Source: Petrotoga sp. 9PWA.NaAc.5.4 | GTDB lineage: Bacteria; Thermotogota; Thermotogae; Petrotogales; Petrotogaceae | Reading direction: 5' to 3' | NCBI RefSeq assembly: GCF_002895485.1 | Contig: NZ_AZRK01000009.1 | Location: 1-64,000 of the forward strand | DNA: 64,000 nt | Shown: positions 53,260 to 61,181 of the stretch, piece by piece | Layout of the letters: every line of letters starts with the position of its first letter | Numbering within the stretch: the first letter of the stretch is position 1 | Made by a program: the position numbers and the translations under genes | The notes under the pieces: generated by a model | The model's input: only the letters and a program-made list of their open reading frames with translations | Told to the model about the DNA's origin: nothing | Databases searched by the model: none

Positions 53260-54168
53260 GTGGCAGAAGGTTTTTTTCAGAAGCAAGTTATTATGAGAAG
53301 AGTTTTGTATTCGCTGATACCGATATACATATTTGCTTTTTATATGTATGGAATTAGATTGCTTTACCTTTCTGTTTTTGTTTATGGTTTTGGAATATTA
53401 ACGGAATATCTTTTTGAAAAAAGGAAAAACAGAAAAGTTACCGAAGCTGTATTAGTTACGTGTACACTTTTTGTTCTTTCCTTACCCCCTAAGACTCCTT
53501 GGTGGATTGCCAGTATAGGTATTATTTTCGGAGTTTTGTTTGCTAAAGAAGCCTATGGAGGTTTTGGAAGAAACATTTTCAATCCTGCCATTGCTGCTAG
53601 ATTATTTATATACATAACTTTTCCAAACATTATGACACAAGCTTGGGCTCAACCAGGTAACTTTGGAAGAATGGTGAACGATGTAATGACAACTGCAACA
53701 CCCCTTGAAATTTTAGCTAACGGAGAAAATATTGGGTTATTCGATTTATTTTTTGGCATAAGGTCAGGTTCGATGGGCGAAGGACCAATATTTTTGATAT
53801 TAATAGCGGCAATATATCTAATAGTAACAAAAACTGCAAGTTGGAAAATTATGATTTCAACGTTTTTGAGTGCTTCAATATTAACTGTATTTCTTTCATT
53901 ATTAGCAATACCGAAACTTTCAAATCCTTTAGAATTTTTATTTTCAGGTAGTTTAATATTTGTTACTGTTTTTATGGCTACTGATCCAGTAACTGCACCA
54001 AAAAACGAAACTTCTAAATGGTTTTATGGTATTATAATAGGAGTTACTGCAATATTAATTAGATCTTTTTCTTTGTTTCCTGAAGGAACGAGTTTTGCAG
54101 TTTTAATGGGAAACACTTTTGCAGCTTTACTTGACACAGCTTTTTCTAAAAAGAAGGTGGAAGCATGA
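53260..54168 (+). CDS. nqrB: Na+-translocating NADH oxidoreductase subunit B (NqrB/RnfD family)
   Basis: Membrane subunit that carries FMN and forms the ion path, 302 aa. The family block 'GGFGRNIFNPAIAARL' (about 100-115) and the covalent flavin site TTATP with T147 (VMTTATPLEIL) are present, with roughly nine membrane segments. It is shorter than Vibrio-type NqrB (about 410 aa), closer to RnfD. The start is GTG 53260 with AAGGGGG upstream. It is first in the operon. No nqrA precedes it. Confidence 0.9.
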   Translation: MAEGFFQKQVIMRRVLYSLIPIYIFAFYMYGIRLLYLSVFVYGFGILTEYLFEKRKNRKVTEAVLVTCTLFVLSLPPKTPWWIASIGIIFGVLFAKEAYGGFGRNIFNPAIAARLFIYITFPNIMTQAWAQPGNFGRMVNDVMTTATPLEILANGENIGLFDLFFGIRSGSMGEGPIFLILIAAIYLIVTKTASWKIMISTFLSASILTVFLSLLAIPKLSNPLEFLFSGSLIFVTVFMATDPVTAPKNETSKWFYGIIIGVTAILIRSFSLFPEGTSFAVLMGNTFAALLDTAFSKKKVEA

Positions 54169-54776
54169 AAAAAGAAGGAAAAATTTACACTGTTATTTTC
54201 ACCTTTATAATTTCATTCATATTTGTATTTGTTCTGGCAGTTGCAAACGAATTGACAAAAGAGCAAGTTACGAGAAATCAAGAACTCTTTCAAATTAAAG
54301 CTATCTTATCAGCGATGGGTATATCTTACGAATCAGATGAAGATGCTTACAATAAGTATAATCAAAAAGTAGAAATACAAAACATAGGCAACTTACCATT
54401 TTATGTAGCCGAATTAGATGAAGGAAATGTCTATGCAACTATTTTTTCGGGTAGTGGATTATGGGGAACTATCACAGGTGTTTTAGCTGTCAATGAAGAT
54501 GTTTCAAGAATAATGGGAATAGAGTTTATCTCTCAAAATGAGACGCCGGGTTTAGGAGGAAGGATTGAAGAAGATTGGTTTAAAGAGCAGTTTAGAGGTT
54601 TAAAAATTGTAGATGGACAAATTAGAGTTGTGACTGGAGGAACTGATAGATACAATAATTATGAAAGTGGTCAAGTTGATGCTATCACAGGTGCAACAAG
54701 AACATCAGAATCTATTCAAAGAATTGTAAACGATACGATTAAAACTATAAAAGCTGCATTGGGGGTGAATGGTTAA
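54165..54776 (+). CDS. nqrC: Na+-translocating NADH oxidoreductase subunit C (NqrC/RnfG family)
   Basis: 203-aa subunit with an N-terminal membrane anchor (about 8-28) and a soluble FMN-binding domain. The covalent FMN site is TGAT (175-178, T178) in 'VDAITGATRTSESI', with 'NETPGLGGRI' before it. It overlaps nqrB by 4 bp and nqrD by 1 bp. Confidence 0.93.
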   Translation: MKKEGKIYTVIFTFIISFIFVFVLAVANELTKEQVTRNQELFQIKAILSAMGISYESDEDAYNKYNQKVEIQNIGNLPFYVAELDEGNVYATIFSGSGLWGTITGVLAVNEDVSRIMGIEFISQNETPGLGGRIEEDWFKEQFRGLKIVDGQIRVVTGGTDRYNNYESGQVDAITGATRTSESIQRIVNDTIKTIKAALGVNG

Positions 54777-55387
54777 TGGCTCAAAAAACTTTTAAGAGTA
54801 TAGCTAAAGAAAATTTATGGAATAATAATCCTGTTTTTGTTCAAATTTTAGGTATATGTTCTACGTTAGCCGTCACAAATAGGTTATTGAATACTCTAAT
54901 TATGACCTTAGGTGTTACTTTTGCCACGGGATTGTCGAGTTTAACCGTATCTCTTTTGAAAAATTTTATCCCAAGAAAAGTTAGAATGATCGTTCAAACT
55001 CTTATAATTTCTTTTTATGTTATAATTATAGATATTGTATTAAGAGCATATGTACCAGAAGTGAGTAGAGCTTTGGGGCCGTACGTTGGATTAATAATTA
55101 CAAATTGTATAATAATGGGAAGAACAGAAGCTTTTGCCCAATCTAATTCTCCTTTGTTATCATTATGGGATGGGGTTACTTCCAGTTTAGGATATATGTA
55201 TATTCTTTTGATGATAGCGTTTGTTAGAGAACTTTTAGGTTTTGGTACTATATTTGGTTTTCAGGTTTTACCAGCCAACTTTGTAAATTGGACAATAATG
55301 GTTATGCCTCCAAGCGCTTTCTTTATGCTCGCTATATTTATGTGGATATTTAAAGGATACATGTTTAAAAAGGAGGTTAAAAAATAA
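54776..55387 (+). CDS. nqrD: Na+-translocating NADH oxidoreductase subunit D (NqrD/RnfE family)
   Basis: 203-aa membrane protein with six membrane segments. It supplies two of the four Cys for the intramembrane Fe-S centre: C28 (ILGICSTLAVT) and C111 (IITNCIIMGRTEAF). Both motifs are conserved in NqrD and RnfE. Start and stop overlap its neighbours. Confidence 0.94.
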   Translation: MAQKTFKSIAKENLWNNNPVFVQILGICSTLAVTNRLLNTLIMTLGVTFATGLSSLTVSLLKNFIPRKVRMIVQTLIISFYVIIIDIVLRAYVPEVSRALGPYVGLIITNCIIMGRTEAFAQSNSPLLSLWDGVTSSLGYMYILLMIAFVRELLGFGTIFGFQVLPANFVNWTIMVMPPSAFFMLAIFMWIFKGYMFKKEVKK

Positions 55388-55980
55388 TGGCTCCTGATAT
55401 TGGTTTTCTTTCTCTATTTTTTGCTTCTATTTTTACTAGTAATATCTTACTTTCAAATTTCTTAGGAATGTGTTCATTTATCTCAGTATCGAAAGATTTT
55501 AATTCTTCCAATGGTTTGGGGCTGGCTGTTACTTTCGTCATGACTATTACTACTGCTATTAACTGGCTTGTATACCATTATTTACTTGTTCCATTCGGTT
55601 TAGATTATTTGAGATACATTGTTTTTATTATTGTAATTGCTGCTATTGTACAGATTTCAGAAATGGTAATTGAAAGAATGTCCACTAATTTATACATGAG
55701 TTTAGGAATTTTTTTGCCTTTAATTACTGTTAATTGTGCTATAATGGGAGTTGCTTTGTTTATGCAAATAAGAAATTATAATTTTCTACAATCAGTAGTG
55801 TTCGGCTTAGGTTCAGGGCTTGGTTGGTGGTTGGCTATTATTTTGTTGGCTTCTATTAGGAAAAAAGTTGATAATTCTCCTGTTCCTGGTCCTTTGAAAG
55901 GGCCTGGCATAACTTTAATAACTATAGGGTTTATGGCTATGGCTTTCATGGGATTTTCAGGAATGTTAGCTGTACAGTGA
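55387..55980 (+). CDS. nqrE: Na+-translocating NADH oxidoreductase subunit E (NqrE/RnfA family)
   Basis: 197-aa membrane partner of subunit D with inverted topology. It supplies C29 (NFLGMCSFISVS) and C117 (ITVNCAIMGVALFM) to the shared Fe-S centre. About six membrane segments. It overlaps nqrD by 1 bp. Confidence 0.94.
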   Translation: MAPDIGFLSLFFASIFTSNILLSNFLGMCSFISVSKDFNSSNGLGLAVTFVMTITTAINWLVYHYLLVPFGLDYLRYIVFIIVIAAIVQISEMVIERMSTNLYMSLGIFLPLITVNCAIMGVALFMQIRNYNFLQSVVFGLGSGLGWWLAIILLASIRKKVDNSPVPGPLKGPGITLITIGFMAMAFMGFSGMLAVQ

Positions 55981-55990
55981 GGTGGTGTTG

Positions 55991-57109
55991 ATGAATCCAG
56001 TTTTAGTTGCATCTCTTATAATTGGAGGTTTAAGTGGAGTTTTGTCTGCATTGATTGTGTTAGTAGACAGTTTAGTTAATAACTATGGTGAAGTTAATAT
56101 AGATATAAACAATGGAAAAAAACAATTGAAAGTTAATGGAGGAGCTCCTTTGTTAATTACTTTATCAGAGCAAGGGATTTTTATTCCTTCGGCTTGTGGA
56201 GGTAGAGGAAGTTGTGGAGCTTGTAAAGTAAAGGTTTTATCAGATATAGGACCTATATTGCCAACGGAAGCTCCTTTGCTGGATACAGAAGAGATTAAGC
56301 AAAATATTAGATTATCCTGTCAAGTAAAAGTTAAATCCGATATATCGATAGAAATTCCCGAAGAATTATTTATTGCTAAAAAATTCGAAGGCGTTGTCGA
56401 AAGCATTAAGAATCTTACTTATGACATAAAAGAAGTGAAGATAAAATTGATAGAACCACCTGAAGTAGAGTTTAAAGCTGGACAGTATATGCAGTTAGTT
56501 ATTCCGCCCTATGAAAAGATTAATGAATATACCCAGAGAGCGTATTCAATATCTTCTTCGCCAAGTCAAAAAAGTTATGTAGAATTTTTGATCAGACTTG
56601 TACCAGGTGGAATAGCAACAACCTATGTTCATAATTATCTTAAAGAGAACGATAAAATAGAATTGGTCGGGCCTTTTGGAGAATTTTACATGAGAGATAC
56701 TGACGCTGATATGATATGTGTTGCAGGAGGTTCGGGTTTGGCTCCAATAAAGTCCATAGTAACAGATATGTATGAAAGAAATATCACTCATAGAAATGTT
56801 TGGTTATTTTTTGGAGCAAGAAGTTTGAAAGATCTTTACTATGTTGATTTCTTTAAAGATATGGAGAAAAAATGGGATAGGTTTCATTTTATTCCTGCGC
56901 TTTCTGAACCTCAGCCAGAAGATAATTGGGAAGGTGAAGTTGGTTTAATTACAGATGTTTTAGATAAATATTTTAAAGCTAAAATGGATCAAAATACATC
57001 TAAAGAAGGTTATCTTTGTGGAAGCCCTGGTATGATAAATGCGTGTATAAAAGTTATGACTACAAATGGGATACCAGAAGATAAAATATATTATGACAAG
57101 TTTGCGTGA
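55991..57109 (+). CDS. nqrF: Na+-translocating NADH oxidoreductase subunit F (NADH dehydrogenase)
   Basis: Electron entry subunit, 372 aa: an N-terminal membrane anchor, a [2Fe-2S] ferredoxin domain with C69, C75, C78 and C110 (SACGGRGSCGACK ... LSCQ), then FAD- and NAD(P)-binding domains (RAYSISSSP; VAGGSGLAPI; CGSPGMI). This layout is NqrF, not RnfB or RnfC, which makes the operon Nqr-like. I start at ATG 55991 with GAGGTGG upstream; GTG 55982 is an alternative. Confidence 0.94.
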   Translation: MNPVLVASLIIGGLSGVLSALIVLVDSLVNNYGEVNIDINNGKKQLKVNGGAPLLITLSEQGIFIPSACGGRGSCGACKVKVLSDIGPILPTEAPLLDTEEIKQNIRLSCQVKVKSDISIEIPEELFIAKKFEGVVESIKNLTYDIKEVKIKLIEPPEVEFKAGQYMQLVIPPYEKINEYTQRAYSISSSPSQKSYVEFLIRLVPGGIATTYVHNYLKENDKIELVGPFGEFYMRDTDADMICVAGGSGLAPIKSIVTDMYERNITHRNVWLFFGARSLKDLYYVDFFKDMEKKWDRFHFIPALSEPQPEDNWEGEVGLITDVLDKYFKAKMDQNTSKEGYLCGSPGMINACIKVMTTNGIPEDKIYYDKFA

Positions 57110-57124
57110 TGGAGGCGAAACAGT

Positions 57125-57577
57125 ATGAAAATGACCGAAGAATTAAAGAAAGCCGCCGAAAATATGAAGCCTGGAGTAATAACAGCAGAAGGTTTTTTAG
57201 GTGAGGATGAAAGAACTCTTGCGGATATAATAGAAAGTGACGAAGAGAAAGTAAGAGTCTTGAATATAAATTTTTATGAAGATTTGAAAAAAATAAAATA
57301 TTTGCTTGAAAAAGGTAAAGAAGCTTTCGATGAGCCTGTAACAGTCGATAATAAATGGCTTATAAAAGTTGATGAAGCCAGAGGACATTTGCCTTGCCCT
57401 TTTGAAGACGGTATCTTTAGAAAAGTGAATTTAAGAATCAGAAATTTAAAAAATAACGAAGAAATACTGTTGTCAGAGCTTTCTATACATTTAATTGAAA
57501 AACATCATTTTTTTCAGGGAAAAGGTTCTAAGTTTAGAGTTGATCCTGAAAAATTAAAGAAAGTTTTAGAAGAATAA
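57125..57577 (+). CDS. Uncharacterised protein at the end of the nqr operon, 150 aa
   Basis: Cytosolic, no membrane span or Cys cluster (one Cys, in HLPCPFEDG). Notable conserved-looking motifs are 'ARGHLPCPFEDG' (about 93-104) and 'HHFFQGKGSKFRVDP' (about 128-142) with adjacent His. It starts 15 bp after nqrF with GGAGG, so it is co-transcribed with the membrane complex. I do not recognise the family. It could be an accessory or an assembly factor. A leader repeat follows its stop. Confidence 0.75.
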   Translation: MKMTEELKKAAENMKPGVITAEGFLGEDERTLADIIESDEEKVRVLNINFYEDLKKIKYLLEKGKEAFDEPVTVDNKWLIKVDEARGHLPCPFEDGIFRKVNLRIRNLKNNEEILLSELSIHLIEKHHFFQGKGSKFRVDPEKLKKVLEE

Positions 57578-57595
57578 AAAGATAAAATAATATGG

Positions 57596-57870
57596 ACTTT
57601 AGAAATGAAGATTTTCGAAAAATAAAGCATTTGAATTTAAAATGGGTCCAGGGCGGAGCCCTCTCCCCTTTCCTTGGCTACAAGTACCGAATATCTGTGG
57701 TTTTGAATTTAAAATGGGTCTAGGGCGGAGCCCTCTCCCCCCTTCCTTTGGTACAAGTACCGAGAAACTAAAGAAATTAGGAATTAGTAAGGATTAGAAG
57801 TGGGGAGGTATTTTGTAAAAGAATCAACGCTAAAACATATATATAATAAAGATTTTGGAATTTCTAAAGT
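57596..57870 (+). repeat. Leader repeat with duplicated core upstream of the ornithine carbamoyltransferase gene
   Basis: 275 bp with perfect terminal inverted repeats: ACTTTAGAAAT (57596-57606) and ATTTCTAAAGT (57860-57870). The central hairpin block (TTTGAATTTAAAATGGGTC through GTACCGA) is present twice, at about 57630-57690 and 57702-57762. The right arm is complete, with 'ggaattagtaaggattag', 'gaggtattttgtaaaag' and 'atataataaag'. It ends 34 bp before the gene. Confidence 0.92.
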
Positions 57871-57904
57871 GAGTAAATAAAATATAAAACAGGAGGAATT
57901 GTTT

Positions 57905-58894
57905 ATGCCCATTAATTTAAAAGGAAGAAGCCTTTTGACTTTAAAAGATTTTACGCCGGAGGAAATCAAATATCTTTTAGACCTTTCAAAAGATTTGAAA
58001 TCGAAGAAACGCATGGGAATAAAAGGAGAATTATTGAAAGGTAAGAATATAGTCCTTATTTTTGAAAAAACATCTACAAGGACAAGATGTGCTTTTGAAG
58101 TAGCTGCTTATGATGAAGGTGCGAATGTTACTTATTTAACCAATAGTCAAATGGGCAAAAAAGAGTCTATAGAAGATACAGCAAGAGTTTTAGGAAGATT
58201 TTATGATGGAATTGAATTTAGAGGGTTTAAACAAGAAACTGTTGAAATTTTAGCTAAATATTCTGGAGTTCCTGTTTGGAACGGTTTAACTGATGAAGAT
58301 CATCCTACTCAAGTTTTAGCTGATTTTTTAACAATAATGGAGAATTTTGATAAACCTTTAAACAAAATAAAGTTCGTTTATATAGGTGATGGTAGAAACA
58401 ATATGGCAAATGCTTTGATGATAGGAGCTTCAAAAATGGGAATGGATTTTGTTATAGTTTCTCCTAAGGAATTGTATCCTAACGAAAAGTTAGTAGCTGA
58501 AATGAAAAACGTGGCTAAAGAAAATGGTGGGAAAATTACGATAACAGATAATTCAGATGCTGTAGAAGGAACCGATGTAATTTATACCGATGTGTGGGTT
58601 TCTATGGGTGAGGAATCTAAAATGGAAGAAAGAATAAATTTGTTAAAACCTTATCAAGTAAATATGGAACTGATAAAAAAGGCTAAAAATCCTGAAGTGA
58701 TTTTTTTACATTGCCTACCTTCTTTTCATGATACGAAAACAGAAGTGGGTTTAGATGTTTTTAACAAGTACGGTTTAAAAGAAATGGAGGTAACAGACGA
58801 AGTATTTGAAAGTAAGCATTCAAAAGTCTTCGATGAAGCAGAAAACAGAATGCATACCATAAAAGCCGTTATGGTTGCAACCTTAGTTGGATAG
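57905..58894 (+). CDS. argF: Ornithine carbamoyltransferase
   Basis: 329 aa. It joins carbamoyl phosphate and ornithine to citrulline, or runs in reverse for catabolism. Carbamoyl-phosphate binding STRTR (57-61), HPTQ (133-136), ornithine-loop SMG (233-235) and the catalytic HCLP (269-272) are intact. ATG 57905 lies 8 bp after AGGAGG. Carbamate kinase follows with 10 bp between stop and start, which suggests the catabolic (ArcB) role, although arginine deiminase is absent here. Confidence 0.95.
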   Translation: MPINLKGRSLLTLKDFTPEEIKYLLDLSKDLKSKKRMGIKGELLKGKNIVLIFEKTSTRTRCAFEVAAYDEGANVTYLTNSQMGKKESIEDTARVLGRFYDGIEFRGFKQETVEILAKYSGVPVWNGLTDEDHPTQVLADFLTIMENFDKPLNKIKFVYIGDGRNNMANALMIGASKMGMDFVIVSPKELYPNEKLVAEMKNVAKENGGKITITDNSDAVEGTDVIYTDVWVSMGEESKMEERINLLKPYQVNMELIKKAKNPEVIFLHCLPSFHDTKTEVGLDVFNKYGLKEMEVTDEVFESKHSKVFDEAENRMHTIKAVMVATLVG

Positions 58895-58904
58895 GATGAT
58901 AATG

Positions 58905-59846
58905 ATGGATAAAAAGTTAGCAATTGTAGCTATAGGAGGAAATGCCTTAAACAAGTCTAAAGAATCTCCTACTGTTGAAAATATGTTAAAAAATTTAGAA
59001 TTTACTTCTAAATGTCTTGTTGAGTTAGTAAAGAAAGATTATAAATTGGTGATTACTCATGGAAATGGCCCACAGGTTGGGAATATCTTGTTACAACAAG
59101 AAGCAGCTAAAGATATTGTTCCTCCTTTTCCTTTAGATGTAAACGGAGCAATGACCCAAGGATATATAGGTTATATGATCGTTCAATCTTTAAAGAATGT
59201 TTTAATTAAAGAGAATATTAACAAAGAAGTGTCATGTATAGTAACTCAAGTCTTAGTTAGTAAAAATGATCCTGCATTTATGAATCCTTCGAAACCTATA
59301 GGTCCTTTCTATTACGAAAAGGATGTTGAGTATTTAATTAAAGAAAAAGGATGGGATATGATAGAAGATGCAGGAAGAGGGTGGCGTAGGGTTGTACCTT
59401 CTCCTCAACCTTTGGATATTGTTGAAATAAATTCAATTAAAAAACTTGTCCAGAATAATAATATTGTTATCGCTGCTGGTGGAGGTGGGATACCAGTCAT
59501 TAAAGAAAACAATGAAATAAAAGGCGTGGAAGGTGTTATAGACAAAGATAGAGCATCGGCTTTGTTAGCAATAGAGCTTGATGCAGATGAATTTATTATT
59601 CTGACAGCGGTGGAAAAAGTTTTCATTAATTATAATAAACCAAATCAAATGGCTATATCTTTAATGGATATAAATGAAGCAAAGAAGTATATTCAGGAAG
59701 GACATTTTTCAAAAGGAAGTATGCTACCAAAGATAGAAGCGTGCATAGATTTTGTTGAAAAAACAGGAAGGAAGGCTTTAATAACAGATTTAGGGAAGTT
59801 AAGTGAGGCCTTAGAAGGTAGAACAGGAACAATAATTAAAAAATAA
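58905..59846 (+). CDS. arcC: Carbamate kinase
   Basis: 313 aa. Transfers phosphate from carbamoyl phosphate to ADP, making ATP, CO2 and ammonia. Segments 'AIGGNAL', 'ITHGNGPQVGN', 'GWRRVVPSPQPL', 'AAGGGGIPVI' and 'VEGVIDKDRASALLA' are those of carbamate kinases. Start chosen at the ATG of MDKKLAIV (58905). It is followed by a terminator shared with the convergent pyrF. Confidence 0.95.
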   Translation: MDKKLAIVAIGGNALNKSKESPTVENMLKNLEFTSKCLVELVKKDYKLVITHGNGPQVGNILLQQEAAKDIVPPFPLDVNGAMTQGYIGYMIVQSLKNVLIKENINKEVSCIVTQVLVSKNDPAFMNPSKPIGPFYYEKDVEYLIKEKGWDMIEDAGRGWRRVVPSPQPLDIVEINSIKKLVQNNNIVIAAGGGGIPVIKENNEIKGVEGVIDKDRASALLAIELDADEFIILTAVEKVFINYNKPNQMAISLMDINEAKKYIQEGHFSKGSMLPKIEACIDFVEKTGRKALITDLGKLSEALEGRTGTIIKK

Positions 59847-59863
59847 TTTTAATAGAGATTTAT

Positions 59864-59902
59864 AAAATAAGGACGGAGTTTTTAAAATTCCGTCCTTATT
59901 TT
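59864..59902. terminator. Bidirectional terminator between arcC and pyrF
   Basis: A 14-bp perfect stem AAAATAAGGACGGA / TCCGTCCTTATTTT (59864-59877 with 59889-59902) around an 11-base loop. Confidence 0.9.
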
Positions 59903-59907
59903 AAATT

Positions 59908-60690
59908 TTAAAATTGTATATTGTTCAGGAGATTTTGATATTCTAAAATAGCTTTTTTGGGATTTTCTGAAAATATTATACTCCTTGAAACATTAATAAC
60001 GACCGTTTCTCCTTTATTTATAAGCTTTGTAATATCTTCTAAAGATCCTCCTTGACTACCTATCCCAGGGATTAAATAGTTAAAACCTCTATATTTTTCT
60101 AATATTTCTTCAAAATATTCTTTTTGTGTAGCTCCTATAACTGCGCCTATTTGATTAGTATATGTATTCTTTAAAAAATTTAGTTTTTCTAATATTTGTA
60201 AGTATAACTTGTTTGGAATAATAAAATCTTTTGCTCCAGGATTGGAAGTTAAAGCCAAAACAAATATATGTGAGGAAGGAAATAATAAATAAGGTTCCAA
60301 GCTGTCTAAACCCATTAATGGATTGACTGTAATAGAGTCTACTTTCAAATATTCAAAATAATATTTTGCATATGCTTTTGCTGTATTTGCGATATCCCCT
60401 CTTTTTGCATCGATTATTACAGGAATTTCGAAATTAGTTTTAAGAAATTCTACAGTGTTTTCAAAAGCTTGAATGCCTTTATATCCGAGCATCTCGTAAA
60501 AAGCGATATTTATTTTATAAGCACAAACATGCTCGTAAGTTTGATCTATTATATATTTGTTAAAGTTTTCAATACCTTTAACTCCTTCATTTCTAAACCG
60601 TGCTGGTAATTTTTCTATGTCGCTATCAAGACCAACACATATAAAAGAATTTTTTTCTCTTTGATTTTTTTTAAGTTTATCTAAAAACAA
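59908..60690 (-). CDS. pyrF: Orotidine 5'-phosphate decarboxylase
   Basis: 260 aa, last step to UMP. The catalytic DAKRGDI segment (about 94-100) is clear; 'FICVGLDSD' at the N-terminus, 'VNPLMGLDSLEPYL' and 'IPGIGSQGG' mark the type 2 (long) PyrF subgroup. Two leader repeats lie immediately upstream; the right end of the nearer one is about 35 bp from the start. Confidence 0.95.
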   Translation of the reverse strand: MFLDKLKKNQREKNSFICVGLDSDIEKLPARFRNEGVKGIENFNKYIIDQTYEHVCAYKINIAFYEMLGYKGIQAFENTVEFLKTNFEIPVIIDAKRGDIANTAKAYAKYYFEYLKVDSITVNPLMGLDSLEPYLLFPSSHIFVLALTSNPGAKDFIIPNKLYLQILEKLNFLKNTYTNQIGAVIGATQKEYFEEILEKYRGFNYLIPGIGSQGGSLEDITKLINKGETVVINVSRSIIFSENPKKAILEYQNLLNNIQF

Positions 60691-60724
60691 GACACAACCC
60701 TCCTTATATCAAAAATATATACTC

Positions 60725-60924
60725 ACTTTAGAAATTCTAGAATCCTTATTATATATATGTTTTAGAATTGTTTTTTTACAAAACACCTCTCCACTTCTAA
60801 TCCTTACTAATTCCTAATTTCTTTAGTTTTTCGGTATTTGTACCGAAGAGTAGGGGAAAGGGCTCCGCCCTGGACCCATTTTAAATTCAAAAGTTTAATT
60901 TTAAAAAATTCTCATTTCTAAAGT
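60725..60924 (-). repeat. Leader repeat, copy proximal to pyrF
   Basis: 200 bp with perfect terminal inverted repeats: ACTTTAGAAAT at 60725-60735 and ATTTCTAAAGT at 60914-60924. It contains the TCGGTA-TTTG-TACCGA palindrome (60831-60846) and GGGCTCCGCCC. It is close to the family consensus and probably one of the younger copies. Confidence 0.93.
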
Positions 60925-60946
60925 CCCTATCAAACAATATATGCTC

Positions 60947-61147
60947 ACTTTAAAAATTCGAAACTTCGCATTTTATAGATATTTCAGCGGTTAACTTTTT
61001 ACAAAATACCTTCCTGCTTCTAACCCTTACTAATTCTTAATTTCTTTAGTTTTTCGGTATTTGTACCGAAGAGTAGGGGAGAGGGCTCCGCCCTGAATCC
61101 GTTTTAAATTCAAAAGCTTATTTTTCGAAAATCTTCATTTCCAAAAT
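60947..61147 (-). repeat. Leader repeat, second tandem copy upstream of pyrF
   Basis: 201 bp, 222 bp from the first copy, with the same palindromes. The terminal repeats carry a few changes (ACTTTAAAAAT, ATTTCCAAAAT). The two copies fill the 491-bp gap 60691-61181. Confidence 0.9.
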
Positions 61148-61181
61148 CCTTATGGAACAATCTAACTTTAATAAATTTCTA

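Noticed and set aside
53260-57109. Rnf complex rather than Nqr
   Set aside because: The last gene has a [2Fe-2S] ferredoxin plus FAD/NAD layout of NqrF, and neither RnfB (polyferredoxin) nor RnfC is present.
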